Assembly: GCA_024760905.1 (NCBI GenBank) | Contig: CM045729.1 | Span: forward strand, 7,197,163-7,261,162 | DNA from: Plotosus lineatus | Taxonomy: Eukaryota > Chordata > Actinopteri > Siluriformes > Plotosidae | Direction: 5' to 3' | Length of the DNA: 64,000 nt | Part shown: piece after piece, positions 32,009 to 43,874 of the stretch | How positions within the stretch are numbered: the first letter of the stretch is position 1 | Layout: the number at the start of each line of letters is the position of its first letter | Notes under the pieces: generated by a model | Databases searched by the model: none | Told to the model about the DNA's origin: nothing | Seen by the model: the letters and a program-made list of their open reading frames with translations, nothing else | Made by a program: the position numbers and the translations under genes

Positions 32009-32472
32009 CAGTGGTACCTTACCTTACGATAGTCCCAGTAAATGAAAAATCTAGGTTACGAAAACATTTTCCAAAATTTTTTGTCTCAGTATACGAAACA
32101 AGTTCTCCTTACGAAACTTTCCAAACGCGACATTCAAACGGGCCATTCAAACATTCAAACGCGCCATTCAAACATTAAAATGCACCATTCAAGCAATGCA
32201 CAAGCTGCTCTCCCATTGACTACCTTCAAAGTTCCCGCCCCGCTGGCCTCCCATTGGCTAGGAGGGATGATGCAGCTCCCTCCCATTGGCTATTATGGAG
32301 CTGCATCTCCCATAATTATTTTTGTGTAAAGGACAGAGTTACTGTTGTTTCATGAGTTTCTTGCTTTATTTTTTGACTCTGGCTTTTAACCTTTCATAAA
32401 CATTTGTAAGATTATAACTCTGCAAAAAAGACATGGTCAACACACTTGTGCACACACACACACACACATGCG

Positions 32473-32544
<72 letters not shown>

Positions 32545-32815
32545 TGAGTGAAAAGAAGAAGCAGGCTTGTGGTATGCGGTTGAGTGATAATCGCAAAGGA
32601 ATATGGCCAAACCTGTCCTCCATCGGTACAATATTGAAGCAGAAGGAGGCCTTGAAAGGTATAATTCAATAATTTTTAAAGGGTTTAAGGGATAGTATTG
32701 GGGGCCTTGGAACGAATCACACATTTTACATGTAAAATGCGATTAAATTTACAAAAAATCCAGGTTAAGAAAAAGGGTCTGGAATGGATTAATTTCATAC
32801 GGTGAGGTACCACTG
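32009..32815. mobile_element. Tigger-like MITE carrying a (CA)n tract, 807 bp
   Basis: Termini cagtggtaccttacctt and (reverse) cagtggtacctcaccgt bordered by TA. It is a clear paralogue of 23117-23827: the same ctcccattggctattatgg segment, the same (CA)n position, and the same text after it (gtgagtgaaaagaagaagc, then atatggccaaac). It also has a local array of cattcaaac-type repeats at 32125-32190. Confidence 0.78.
32441..32541. repeat. (CA)n microsatellite
   Basis: CA units with a CG-rich interruption near 32469-32481, inside the MITE. Confidence 0.95.
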
Positions 32816-32817
32816 TA

Positions 32818-33224
32818 TACAATATTTCTATGGTTGTTTACTATGTTTGTTTAACGCAGTTGATTTTGGCAATACACAGGCACTTATCTTTTATTATCCA
32901 ACATAGGCATGGTTGCCTTCCACAGTCCGGTCGTGATTTTTTTTTCAGAGAAGGTGCATTGATTGAGGCCCTGAGGGTATGATGGGATACGCTGTGAGAT
33001 AATTGGTGCTCAGACAATGTTTCCAAAGTGCATCACTGGTCTGTGGAATCTTGTGGTCTTTATCACACCCACATGATATGATATGCACTTTATAAGTTGC
33101 CAACCAATCAAAGCACTATTAGCTTAGCCTTCATGCAATTCTTCTGTAAGAGGATCTTTTTTAGATATGCTTGGTGCCTAAGCTTAAAAATGCTAGTTAA
33201 GAAAGGGTAAGCCTTGTGCTTAAT
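32818..33224. other. No recognised feature
   Basis: Nothing supported. Confidence 0.5.
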
Positions 33225-33229
33225 GCTGC

Positions 33230-33645
33230 TTTGCTTGTCTTCTTTTTCTTCTTCTTCTTCTTCTTTTCCTTTCGACTGTTCCCTTCAGGGGTCGCCACAG
33301 CGAATCATCTGCCTCCATCTCACCCTATCCTCTGCATCTTCTACTCTTACTACAACTACCTTCATGTCCTCCTTCACCACATCCATAAATCTTCTCTTTG
33401 GTCTTCCTCTAGACCTTCTGCCTGGTAGTTCAACCTCAGCATCCTACTACCAATATACTCACTATCCCTCCTCTGGACATGTCCAAACCATCTCAATCTA
33501 GCCTCTCTGACTTTGTCTCCAAAACCTCTAATATGTGCTGTCCCTCTGATCTACTCATTCCTGATCCTATCCATCCTCGTTACTCCCAAAGAGAACCTCA
33601 ACATTTTCATCTCTGCTTTGCTTCCGTATGGAGGCCAAAACTGGT
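33230..33645 (-). mobile_element. RTE-clade LINE 3' fragment
   Basis: Reverse-strand 3' end: (TTC)n tail at 33240-33264, then ctgttcccttcaggggtcgcc, cttctctttggtcttcctctag and catctcaatctagcctctctg. It covers the C-terminal region only and is 5' truncated near 33645. Confidence 0.9.
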
Positions 33646-33654
33646 CTACTGCAG

Positions 33655-34203
33655 TAGATAACTTGGATCATGGATGCTTAAGGCCATGAGGTACCACCCT
33701 ATCCTCTTCCTCACCTTCACTCAACTCTAACCCTCAACCATAGAAAATGTTGAAACATCACTGGCCCGAACTAAGCAAGGCTTAGATTTCTTTTTAGGGG
33801 ATTTCCTCCATCCCTTTCTCTGTAATTTATTTGTATCCAATTATCATATCCAATGTTTGCAGAATCCAGCAGGTGGAACAAGAAAAACATCTTCACAGGA
33901 ATTAGCACACAGAGTGATGACATCATGCTGTAAGCCATGGAGGGGGTATCATAACATTATCCGTAATGTCAGGAGGCAAAGTGACCGTGTCATCCTCAAA
34001 GCCACAAGATAAATAGATGACATCATCCCAAACCCAGGAGGTAGAGTTAATATGAGTTACGTACCTGAGACGACACAAATCACATCTTGAAACATAATTA
34101 CGGCTTCGTGCTAATATCCTGCAACAAAGTTAATATCTGTTTACATTCATGAATTCATGAATCAGCTTATTTCTCACTTTCGATGACTATGTGCTGGAGA
34201 GCA

Positions 34204-34207
<4 letters not shown>
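33655..34207. other. No recognised feature
   Basis: Nothing supported. Confidence 0.5.

Positions 34208-34288
<81 letters not shown>
34208..34288. repeat. (GT)n microsatellite
   Basis: About 40 uninterrupted GT units. Confidence 0.98.
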
Positions 34289-34290
<2 letters not shown>

Positions 34291-34429
34291 GGGGAAATAC
34301 TGTGAGTGTTCAGAAATAAAGCTGTTTGAGTTCTGTAAGTATAAACATGTGCAGCAAAGCAGAGAGAAATGAACTGAGACATGATGTGAAGAGCGTACAT
34401 CTTCCCCACTGTCGTCCTGTTCTCTCTTT

Positions 34430-34725
34430 CAGCAGTGCTAGAGCCTATCTCAGTGAACAGAGAGTATGGACCATGAACAACCCGAACTGCTCACTAGACC
34501 ATAGCGGGCCCAACACATTTAATTATTCAAACTCACACCTAGGGGAAATTTGAAACATGAATAATCTACATTATTTTAGAGGGCAGGAAAAAAAGGTAAT
34601 GTATCCAGAGAAAATTAACACAAGTACACGGAAAACATGCAAACTCTACACAGAAATGGGACTCAATCCCAGGACCTTCCTGCTGAGAGATGCACATTGT
34701 AAGCACAGAGTCTGGCAGAGAAAAT
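34430..34725 (-). mobile_element. SINE family B, strongly diverged
   Basis: Reverse copy with cactagaccatagcgggcccaac and ttcaaactcacacctagggg on the tail side and catgcaaactctacacag and gggactcaatcccagg on the head side. Confidence 0.65.
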
Positions 34726-35437
34726 AATTTCCTGCTTGTTGATCTTGGCTTTCCAGGTTTCAGGCTTGCACAAGGATAGTTAATCAGTGAACCTTTACCT
34801 TTACATTTATTTATTTCGAACACAAACACCATCTTTACAAAAGTTTTTTTTTTTTTTTTTTTTTTTTGGGGGGGGGGTTTGAAGCACACTAACAGAACAA
34901 GCTTTTCTTGTTCCACTGCATTCGCCATGTTTTTAGTATTTGTTTTATCATTTGTTCTCCATACTTATACATTCTTCTCTCAATTCATGACTCTTAACCT
35001 CAACCATGTGGTAAGTGGTCCTTCAAAACCAATCCACACAGACACGCATCAGTTCACCCAGATAAAACACTCGGATGAAAGCAGTCAGATGCCATTTTGT
35101 TTCACCGAAGTGGTTCTCTGGTGGTCACATCTCATCCAGGTTCATCACATTTATTTCATCTGATCACTGAACACGTAGATAAATAAGTGATTAAGGTCAA
35201 TGACAGGCGGTGTGTAGACTGCACTCAGAGCATCAGGTGATGTAGTCCGTGTTAAACAAGCACAGAGAGAAAGACTTGACCTACATGTAGCTGTTCTCCT
35301 GAAGAACTGCCACACTAAGCGGAGATACAGGAACCTGTTCTAACATAAACTTCAAACCTTTTAGAGAAAATCATGCATGTGTCACCTGAGATGTTGTGTT
35401 TGTCCTTGTGATTTGGATTTATTTTGAAAATTTATAT
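34726..35437. other. No recognised feature; one homopolymer
   Basis: A poly-T/poly-G run lies at 34843-34877. A 94-codon frame at 34879-35163 has hydrophobic text at its start but no family features. Confidence 0.45.
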
Positions 35438-35439
35438 TT

Positions 35440-35490
35440 GTGTGCAGCTAACTGGGTTATCAAAGGCCATGTCTTTCACTGTCTGCCGGT
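35440..35490 (+). mobile_element. SINE family A body fragment
   Basis: Only gcagctaactgggttatcaaagg and tctttcactgtctg remain. Confidence 0.6.
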
Positions 35491-35663
35491 GTTATGACAT
35501 AATGCGATCTTGAGGCAACAATCTAAAAGGAACGCTGAAGTTCTTCAGATCGGCAGCAGGGGGCAAAGTTGGGTTAACAGGGTCAACAGGAGCATTTAGT
35601 TTTAATTTTTTAATTCTTTTTTTATTCTTCTTCTTCTTCTTCTTTTACTTTCGGCTGCTCCCT

Positions 35664-36092
35664 TCAGGGGTCGCCACAGCAAGTAATCCGCCTCCATCTC
35701 ACCCTGTCCTCTGCATCTTCTTTTCTGACTCCAACGACCTTCATGTCTTCCTTCACCACATCCATAAATCTCTTCTTTGGTCTTCCTCGAGGCCTTCTGC
35801 CTGGTAGTTCCAACCTCAGCATCCTACTGCCAATATACTCACTATCCCTCCTCTGTACATGTCCAAACCATCTCAATCTAGCCTCTCTGACTTTGTCTCC
35901 AAAACATCTTACATGGGCTGTCCCTCTGATATACTCATTTCTGATCCGATCCATCCTTGTTAGGAGAGCAGAGAGAACCTCAAAATTTTCATCTCCGCTA
36001 CCTCCAGCTCTGCCTCCTGCCTTTTCCTCAACGCCACTGTTTCTAAGCCATACAACATCGCTGGCCTCACCACCGTCTTGTACACTTTTCAC
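35664..36092 (-). pseudogene. RTE C-terminal region
   Basis: A 142-codon frame with DRIRNEYIRGTAHVRCF, RWFGHVQR, LPGRRPRGRPKKRFMDVVKED and, close to the end, RVRWRR. It is continuous and well preserved; an intervening frame break separates it from the polymerase domain. Confidence 0.85.
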
Positions 36093-36243
36093 TTCATTCT
36101 TGCTGACACTCTCCTATCACACATCACACCGGACACTTTTCTCCATCCATTCCAGCCTGCCTGCACACGCTTCTTCACCTCTTTTCCACACTCTCCATTG
36201 CTCTGGATTGTTGAGCCTAAGTACTTAAAATCCTCCACCTTCG

Positions 36244-37254
36244 TTATCTCTGCTCCGTTCCTCCTGGGTCCTTCTCATTTACACACATGTATTCTGATTT
36301 TCTGAGGCTAACCTTCATTCCTCTCCTTTCCAGGGCATACCTCCACCTTTCTAGATTTTCCTGCACTTGTTCTCTGCTCTCACTGCAGATCACAATGTCA
36401 TCTGCAAACATCATAGTCCATGGAGATTCTTGTCTCACCTTGTCTGTCAGCCTGTCCATCACCATAGCAAACAAGAAGGGGCTCAGCGCTGACCCTTGAT
36501 GCAGTCCCACCTCCACCTTGAACTCTTCTGTCACACCGACAGCACACCTCACCACTGTCTTACATCTCTCATACATGTCCTGCACCACTCTAACATACTT
36601 CTCTGCCACTCCAGACTTCCTCATGCAATACCACAGTTCTTCTCTTGGCACCCTGTCATATGCTTTTTCCAGATCCACAAAGGCACAATGTAGCTCCCTC
36701 TGACCTTCTCTGTACTTCTCTATTAACATCCTCAAAGCAAACATTGCATCTGTGGTGCTCTTTCTTGGCATATAACCAAACTGTTGCTCACAAATGCTGA
36801 CCTCTGCCCTAAGTCTAGCTTCCACTATTCTTTCCCATAACTTCATCGTATGGCTCATCAATTTTATCCCTCTGAAGTTGCCGCAACTCTGCACGTCTCC
36901 CTTGTTCTTAAAAATGGGCACCAGCACACTTCTCCACTCCTCCGGCATCTGCTCACTCTCTAGGACCTTGTTGAATGTTCTTGTCAGAAAATCTACTGCT
37001 ACCTCTCCTAGACACTTCCATACCTCCACAGGTATGTCATCAGGACCAACTGCCTTTCCATTCTTCATCCTCTTCAATGCCCTTCTCACTTCACCCTTAC
37101 TAATCTTTGCTACATCCTGCTCCTCAATGGTCACCTCTTCTACTCTTTTTTCTCTCTCATTTTCCTCATTCATCAGCTCTTCAAAGTAGTCTTTCCATCT
37201 TCCCAGCACACTTCTGTCATCAGTCAATACATTTCCCTCTCTGTCCTTTATCAA
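36244..37254 (-). pseudogene. RTE reverse transcriptase, 336-codon open frame
   Basis: The longest clean RT frame in the window. Motifs in order: KNGKAVGPDDIPVEVWK, VPIFKNKGD, LMSHTMKLWERI, QQFGYMPRKSTTDA, FVDLEKAYDRVPRE, GLHQGSALSPFLFA, MFADDIVI with both catalytic aspartates, and SLRKSEYM before the frame drifts to GGTEQR. A full element would have this fused to the endonuclease; here the reading frame changes near 37252. Confidence 0.92.
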
Positions 37255-37896
37255 TCTTGCTGCACGTCCTTCCCATCTCTATTTCTCTGCTGTGCCAACC
37301 TGTATAGATCATTTGCTCCCTCTTTACTGTCCAACCTATCATATGAGTCATCAAAAGCCCTCTGTTTGGCCTTTGCCACTGCTACTTTCGCCTTACGCTG
37401 TGTCTCCCTGTACTCCTGTTTACTCTCTTCGGTCCTCTCTATGTCCCACTTTTTCTTAGCTAACCTCTTCCTTTGTACACACTCCTGCACTTCCTCATTC
37501 CACCACCAAGTCTCCTGATCTACTTTCCTTCCAGAGGGCACACCAAATACTCTCCTACCTGTGTCCCTGATCACATTTGCTGTGGTTGTCCAGTCATTTG
37601 GAAGCACTTCCTGGCCACCCAAAGCCTGTTTCAACTCCTCTATGAAGACAACACGACACTCTTCCTTTTTCAACTTCCACCACTTTGTCTTCTGCTCTGC
37701 CTTTGCCTTCTTCACCTTCCTCATCATCAGCGTCATCCTGCATACCACCATCCCATGCTGTTTGGCAACACTCTCACCCGCTACTACTTTGCAGTCACTG
37801 ACTTCCTTCAAATTACATCGCCTACACAAGATGTAGTCTACCTGTGTGCTCCTACCTCCACTTTTATAAGTCACCCTATGCTCCTGTTTCTTCTGG
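37255..37896 (-). pseudogene. RTE linker region
   Basis: Open from the Rex1 boundary to 37251: YKSGGRSTQVDYILCRRC (end of the endonuclease), KTKWWKLKKEECRVVF, RKRLAKKKWDIERTEE and RLAQQRNRDGKDVQQ. Its upstream start in any ORF call comes from Rex1 non-coding sequence. Confidence 0.85.
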
Positions 37897-37903
37897 AAGA
37901 AAG

Positions 37904-38598
37904 ATAAGATAAGATAAGATACAGCTTTATTAATCTCACAATGGAGAAATTCACTGTTACAGGCTCTTGAGGTACCATCAGTAGGGGTTGCAAAAATAGA
38001 TACAAGTACAAACATACACACATACGTATATTATATAAGTAAATAAATAAATAGATACATAAATAGTATAAATTACTAAACAATAAAAGAAAAGAATGGA
38101 GCAACTTTATAGACTGGCCTATATTAAAGTGTAATGTATCTGAGTGCAGAGTAGATGGGTTGATATGGTTCACAGTCAGTGGGGTAGATGTGGTTGATTA
38201 AAGTGCGCGGGGGTTTTTATTGCACATAACCGGTATTTTCACAGACAGTTACAAAGTGGCGTTGTACAGTCTGATAGCGGTGGGAATGAACGACCTGGTA
38301 GCGCTCCTTCCTGCACTGAGGATGCCTCAGTCGTCCACTGAAGGAGCTGCTTAGCTCCTCGACAGTCTGGTGCAGTGGGTGAGAGCTGTTGAACAGGATG
38401 GATGTGAGCTTTGCTACCATCCTCCTCTCACTCACCTCCTCCACAGAGTCCAGTGGGCAGCCGAGGACAGAGCTGGCCCTCCTGACCAGCTTGTTCAGTC
38501 TCTTTCTGTCCCGCTCTGTGCTGCCCGGGGCCCAGCAGATGGCAGCGTAGAGGATTGCAGAGGCTACCACAGAGTCATAAAATGTCCTGAGCAGAGGT
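37904..38598 (-). mobile_element. Rex1/Babar LINE 3' end inserted in the RTE
   Basis: Minus strand: C-terminal coding text with RTFYDSVVASAILYAAICW, RLNKLVRRASSVLGC and SERRMVAKL, then a 3' untranslated part ending aatttctccattgtgag and (TATCT)n. It is flanked by AAGAAAG at 37897-37903 and 38599-38605. The undisturbed target can be read in another RTE copy at 62425-62445. Strongly 5' truncated, as usual for LINE insertions. Confidence 0.9.
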
Positions 38599-39347
38599 AA
38601 GAAAGTATTCACCACAGCCATTTCCATCCTTTTTGCAAAATCTATCAACATCTGTCCTTCTGCGTTCCTGTCCTGGATACCAAACCTGCCCATCACTTCC
38701 TTGTCCCCTCTGTTGCCTGCACCAACATGTCCATTGAAGTCTGCACCAATGACCACTCTTTCACCTCTGGGGGTACTCTGCATCACTTCATCTAAGTCAC
38801 TCCAGAATCTCTCCTTCTCTTCTCGCTCACATCCTGCTTGTGGGGCATAAGCACTAACAACATTGAGCATTACACCTTCAATTTCTAACTTGAGACTCAT
38901 CACTCTGTCTGACACTCTTTTCACTTTTAGAACATTCCTGACAAACCCCTCCTTCAAGATGACTCTTACTCCATTTCTCTTCCTATCCACACCATGATAA
39001 AATAGCTTAAACCCTGCTCCTAAGCTTTTAGCTTTGCTACCTTTCCACCTGGTCTCCTGAACACACAGTATGTCCACCTTCCTCTTCTGCATCATGTCAG
39101 CCAGCTCTCTACCTTTTCTTTGCATAGTTCCAACAGTCAAAGTCCCCACTCTCAGTCCTACACTCATGCCTTTCCTCTTCTCTCTCTGCCTACGGACACG
39201 CCTCCCACCTCTCCTTCTTTGACGTCTTCGACCAACAGTAGTCCAATTTCCATCAGCACCCTGTTGATTGACAGCACTGATGGCGGTCGTTGTTAACCCG
39301 GGCCTCGACCGATCCGGTATGGGGGTAATACTTCTGATTTGCATCAT
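38217..39347 (-). pseudogene. Chimeric frame: RTE endonuclease fused to Rex1 C-terminus
   Basis: A 376-codon frame. Residues 1-250 are RTE: GRELADMM, ILCVQETRWKGSKA, VSAYAPQAG, IGADFNGHVGAG and GRFGIQDRNAEGQM. Residues 251-376 are the Rex1 C-terminal block. The insertion happens to keep the frame open. There is no sign that the fusion is selected or expressed. Confidence 0.85.
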
Positions 39348-39524
39348 AAAGGTTTGGCATTGGTTTTACGTCGGATGCCCTTCCTGACACAACCCTCTGC
39401 ATTTCTCCGGGCTTGGGACCGGCATAAGGGGGAGAGACACTGGTTAATGCCCCCCACCCCCACCTCATGGCTGCATTTTTTTTAATAATTTTTTTTATCT
39501 ACTGTATTAATCCCAGCAATGTGC

Positions 39525-39818
39525 AGTGGTGGCCCAGTGGGGAGGTACTGGATTGCCAATCCTATGGTTGGGGGCTCAAGCACAACTGTCAACCCCCCAA
39601 CCCCCCAGTGCAGCTAACTGGATCATCAAAGGCTGGCCATGTCTCTCACTGTCTATGGTGGAGATGTATGTAAAAGAATCATTGTTGACTTTCGTAAAGA
39701 GAAGTTGATTGGTCGTCAGGGTGTTTCTGCCCTGCAGTGGCCTGATGAGCCATCCAGGGTGTACTTTGCCCTCGCTCAGAGTGGGCTGAGATGGGCACCA
39801 GCCTCCACACGACCCTAA
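39525..39818 (+). mobile_element. SINE family A, tail split by a TIR element
   Basis: Head cagtggtggcccagtggggagg, body ctggatcatcaaagg, tail to gaccctaata. After the insertion at 39821-40541 the last bases of the tail (ttaacagaattaagcaattca) continue. Confidence 0.83.
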
Positions 39819-39820
39819 TA

Positions 39821-40541
39821 CCCCCATTTCACTGGCACATGGCAGATTTACAAAAGCAAAAATATTGTCATCCACAAACGTTCCGTGAATATTCCCATCC
39901 GTGTCATTCCGTGTCATTCCATAGTTATTCCGCAAGTCTTCCTCCACTTCCGTATGCTTTCAGCCCACCAAAATATTCCGTGAAAGTGCTTTTGAACATG
40001 TTCAAAAGGACGTTCACGGAAAAAAATTCCGTGAGTGTTCCATGCTTTACACACCACACACCATCAGCACCATCAGCAGCAGCAGCAGCATCGGACTGAG
40101 CGTTTGCCGGGTGCTTTGCCTCTCACTTTAAGACATGGCCCCTGAAGACCAATCGATGGCACATCATGAGTATTTCACCTTCTTCTGATTCACTGATCCA
40201 CTGCTGATTTTGGATTGCTTGACACTTCGATCAGGTCTGCATGACCATCTTCCTCATGCCGATGATCACATGCGTGTGTAGGAAGTAGACAGTGCGCATC
40301 ACGCACAGCCATGTTTAAACTGCCTTATAATAAATGATCAAGCAAATACAAAGCAGGGTTCAGAGATCAGCGCGTCTTAAGCACGGGCTCAAGTGCATGC
40401 TTTCATCCAGCACAGACTCGATCGCTTTTCCGTAGGGTTTTCACCCATTTTCCGTGAAAAAATGCCGAAGCCCTTCAGGTAGACTGCATTCCGCACCTTT
40501 CCGCTACAATCGTTGCTTGCCGTGCTCCAGTGAAATGGGGG
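39821..40541. mobile_element. TIR element with CCCCCATTTCACTGG ends, 721 bp
   Basis: Termini cccccatttcactggcac and (reverse) cccccatttcactggagcac, bordered by TA on both sides (or a slightly longer TNA-type duplication). It sits within the 3' tail of a SINE A. A strong internal hairpin lies at 39976-40021. Non-coding; superfamily unresolved (TA target suggests Tc1/mariner, TNA would suggest PIF/Harbinger). Confidence 0.75.
39976..40021. repeat. Internal hairpin of the TIR element
   Basis: ttccgtgaa pairs with ttcacggaa, and the centre ttttgaacatgttcaaaa is a perfect palindrome. The ttccgtg motif recurs several times nearby. Confidence 0.85.
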
Positions 40542-40562
40542 TATTAACAGAATTAAGCAATT

Positions 40563-40675
40563 CACACCAGCATCCCATCCAGGAGGAGCTGAAGTCCTAG
40601 TCACTTCATACCACAGAAACTTGGATAAGCTCCAGATCTGAGATACCAGGCTCAGGTGTAAAAGCCCAACAGACG
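40563..40675 (+). mobile_element. SINE family C 3' fragment
   Basis: Text cagcatcccatccaggagg ... ggctcaggtgtaaaagccc, matching the 3' third of 21044-21335. Confidence 0.7.
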
Positions 40676-41420
40676 TAATAATCACAATATGACTGAATTT
40701 AATGGGGAAACAGAAGGAATCACAATTCTGTTTGTTCCCTGCACACCCAGAACATTTTAAAGTACCTTCGTGGCAACACATGAAGAGAGACATGCAGAGG
40801 AATAAGGACTCACACTGAAATACACGAGGGGAAATCTGTGAAACTGTCACTCATTTGAATTATGTGTGAGGTTTACTGATTGCTTGTCTCATGTCTGACA
40901 CAAACGAGAGTGAGAGAGTTGTATCCAGTGTAATGAAGTTAAATGGGTGAATATTTGAATGCTTTCTGAAGAACAGCATGCCTGTGTGTGATCTGGAGCC
41001 GCAGCCTGGGGGCTGATGGATGAGGAGATTTCAGTGGGAGAGTAAATATGCATCACATTAGCAACACGTTTATAAATCTCAAGCTGACTTCAGAGATGGG
41101 GGAAAATAACTACGTTTAAAAAACACGTTTGCCTGCGTGGAAAGATGGTTCATTATATTCACCGTGGAACAAATGACCTCCTGGCAGATGACTCGGAGTC
41201 GTGAGCATCGCTGCAGATTTGAAGCTTGTTAGCACCACCTTTCCATTTCACGTTCTGCCACTCACAAAATATAGCGAGGACAGGAATTACTGATCTGCAC
41301 CACGTTGTGATGTCCTGTCTGAAACATCACAACACCATATCAAACATGTTGTTCATCACCACGATCTGAGCGAAGGTTTGATCCGAGCTTCTACTCACAA
41401 AGGAATCATGCAGTACCATA
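40676..41420. other. No recognised feature
   Basis: Nothing supported. Confidence 0.5.
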
Positions 41421-41811
41421 CAGTGGCATGAAAAAGTATCTGAACCTTTTGGAATTTCGCACATTTCTGCATAAAATCACCATCAAATGGGATCTGATCT
41501 TTGTCAAAATCACACAGATGAAAAAACAGTGTCTGCTTTAACTAAAACCACACAAACATTTATAGGTTTTCATATTTTAATGAGGACAGCATGCAAACAA
41601 TGACAGAAGGGGGAGGAATAAGTACCTGCACCCTCTGCCTAAGGAGACTTAAAGAGCAATTGAAACCAATTCTTACCAAACAATTTAAGTCAGGTGTGTG
41701 CCCAATCACTGATGAGTGGCTTAAAGCTGCCCACTATAAAACACACACCTGGTAAGAATTGTCTTGATGAGAAGCATTGTCTGATGTGCACCATGGCTCG
41801 CTCAAAAGAGC
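41421..41811 (+). mobile_element. Tc1-like transposon, 5' third
   Basis: After TA the terminus reads cagtggcatgaaaaagtatc, followed by the long non-coding 5' region and the first codons of a transposase at 41793 (MARSKE). The element breaks off there, at a junction with an RTE fragment. A different family from the Tc1 at 54995. Confidence 0.8.
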
Positions 41812-42455
41812 ATCTCTCCTTCTCTTCTAGCTCACATCCTGCTTGTGGGGCATAAGCACTAACAACATTGAACAACATCACACCCTCAAATTTTAACTTG
41901 AGACTCATCACTCTGTCTGACACTCTTTTCACTTCTAGAACCATCCCCTCCTTCAAGATGACTCCTACTCCATTTCTCTTCCCATCCACACCACGATAAA
42001 ACAGTTTAAACCCTGTTCCTAAGCTTCTAGCCTTGCTACCTTTCCACCTGGTCTCCTGAACACACAGTATGTCCACCTTCCTCCTCTGCATCATGTCAGC
42101 CAGCTCTCTACCTTTTCCTGTCATAGTTCCAACATTCAAAGAACCTACTCTCAGTCCTAAATTCATGCTTTTCCTCTTCTCTCTTTGCCTACGGACACGC
42201 CTCCCACCTCCCCTTCTTCGACGTCATCGACCAACAGTAGTCCAATTTCCACCAGCACCGTGTTGGTAAACAGCACTGATGGCGGTCATTGTTAACCCGG
42301 GCCTCGACCGATCCGGTATGAAATTTACTGCATTTTGTATTCTGGAAATTTTTTACGCCGGATGCCCTTCCTGTCGCAACCCTCTGCATTTATCCAGGCT
42401 TGGGACCAGCATGAGGGCAGGCACTTGTTTGTGCCCCCCCTTCACGGCTACATTA
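41812..42455 (-). mobile_element. RTE-clade LINE 5' fragment
   Basis: Minus strand: 5' leader (42455-42170) and the N-terminal half of the endonuclease frame with GSLNVGTM, ILCVQETRWKG and SAYAPQAG. The 3' part is missing. The leader has gatgcccttcctgtcgcaacc in the + orientation. Confidence 0.88.
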
Positions 42456-42524
42456 ATTGTTTGAAATGCATATAAACATAAATTAAATGGAATTATAGCA
42501 CACCAATTCCCTAAACTGAGAGCA

Positions 42525-42862
42525 GTGCTGGCCTGGTGGTAAAGGTGCTGGATCACTGATCCCAAGGTTGAGAGTTCACGCCCCACTCTTATCGAGTTGT
42601 CACTGTCCCCTCAGTGCAGCTAACTGGGCTATCAAAGGCCGACCATGTCTCTCACTGTCTATGGTGTGAGGTTCATGTAAATGAACCACTGCTGATTTTC
42701 ATCAAGAGTAGCTGCATAGTTGCCAGTTGTGTTTCTGTCCTGCGATGGCCTGGCAAGCTGTACAGGGTGTACTTTGCCTTGCCTAGAGTCAGCTAGGATG
42801 GGCGCCAGCCTCCTCGCGGTCCTAGTTAGGATTAAGCGGTTACAGCAAATGAAGGAATGAAC
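42525..42862 (+). mobile_element. SINE family A, near full length
   Basis: Head gctggcctggtggtaaaggtgctgg, body aactgggctatcaaagg, tail gatggcctggcaagctg to ttaggattaagcgg. Confidence 0.87.
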
Positions 42863-43874
42863 GTACTACTGTAAAATATAAACTGATCATTCAATGTACT
42901 TGCAAATCTTCTCAAAGAACAGAAGCAAGGTGTAGACAAAAGAGGACAGAGCGAAGATTTCTCTGTACAGATGGAGCGAGTGAGCATAATTAGCTGCATT
43001 TCCTGTTTTTGATCGAGCATTTTTAAAAATGGTGGCCACAATTAATTCATTTTAGGCACTGTTACTTGCCCGCTCATGAACAAGGAATTTTCATTCTTGT
43101 TTGTGGGACCTTGGGCATTATTGCTACGCCAGTTCTGACTCACCAGCGAATTGCATTTCCCGAAAAGGATACAATCAGAAAGGGGCATTTAAGCTTTCTC
43201 CTTACATCCTCGGTGTGTGAAGAGTTATGCCTTTAAATGGCCTTGTTACAGTTCACGTTTCATATCTTGTATCTCTTGAGTTGCCAGTCCTCATAACACT
43301 CATCTTCTCGTGTACACATCCTGTCTCCACATGCGTTCATGACAGATAGCTTTCCATTTGTTTTCCTTCCCATTAGAACAGAGAAAGAGTAAAGTGCACA
43401 GAGATGCTCGCAAACAGATTTGCACTGGTCCACACCTGATTTACTGCTCACATGTCGCTCAAACAGATTCATTACATGGCAACGAGAATGTGCATGATTA
43501 GAATGTTTCTGGTAAGCAGTCAGAAATTTGCCAATACGGAATAATTAATAACCTTTTCCTTGCCTTGCCATAAACATGAACATTCTCACTCCATATTCGA
43601 AAAAAAGGTATAACATCTAGCTTACCTCTAACTTTTCCTCTTCATGCTATGTGCCTGTAGCGAAGAGGCTGCCCATGATTAGGACTATTAGGAGATGGTC
43701 AGAGGAGTCCATGGAGGAACTTTAATTTGCATATCAAACTACAGCCCATGCTCTGTGAGCCACACAATGATGACATTAATGGGCTTACTGAATGCATTTC
43801 ACGCTGCATTAATTTCTGCAGGGATACCATTGTCCCAGCTTGGCTCAGACCAACTCAGATGGTCTTTTATTACC
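42863..43874. other. No recognised feature
   Basis: About 1 kb without a supported repeat or gene. Confidence 0.5.

Larger units (their letters stand above)
35625..39465 (-). mobile_element. RTE-clade LINE, near full length, with Rex1 insertion
   Basis: Minus strand: 5' leader 39465-39348, endonuclease, linker, reverse transcriptase, C-terminal region and an (AAG)n tail at 35626-35645. It is split at 37904-38598 by a Rex1 3' end with an AAGAAAG duplication. The flanks tttttaattcttttttta (35607-35624) and tttttttaataatttttttt (39476-39495) resemble each other and may be the RTE's own target duplication. This is the best preserved RTE in the window but has at least two frame breaks. Confidence 0.92.
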
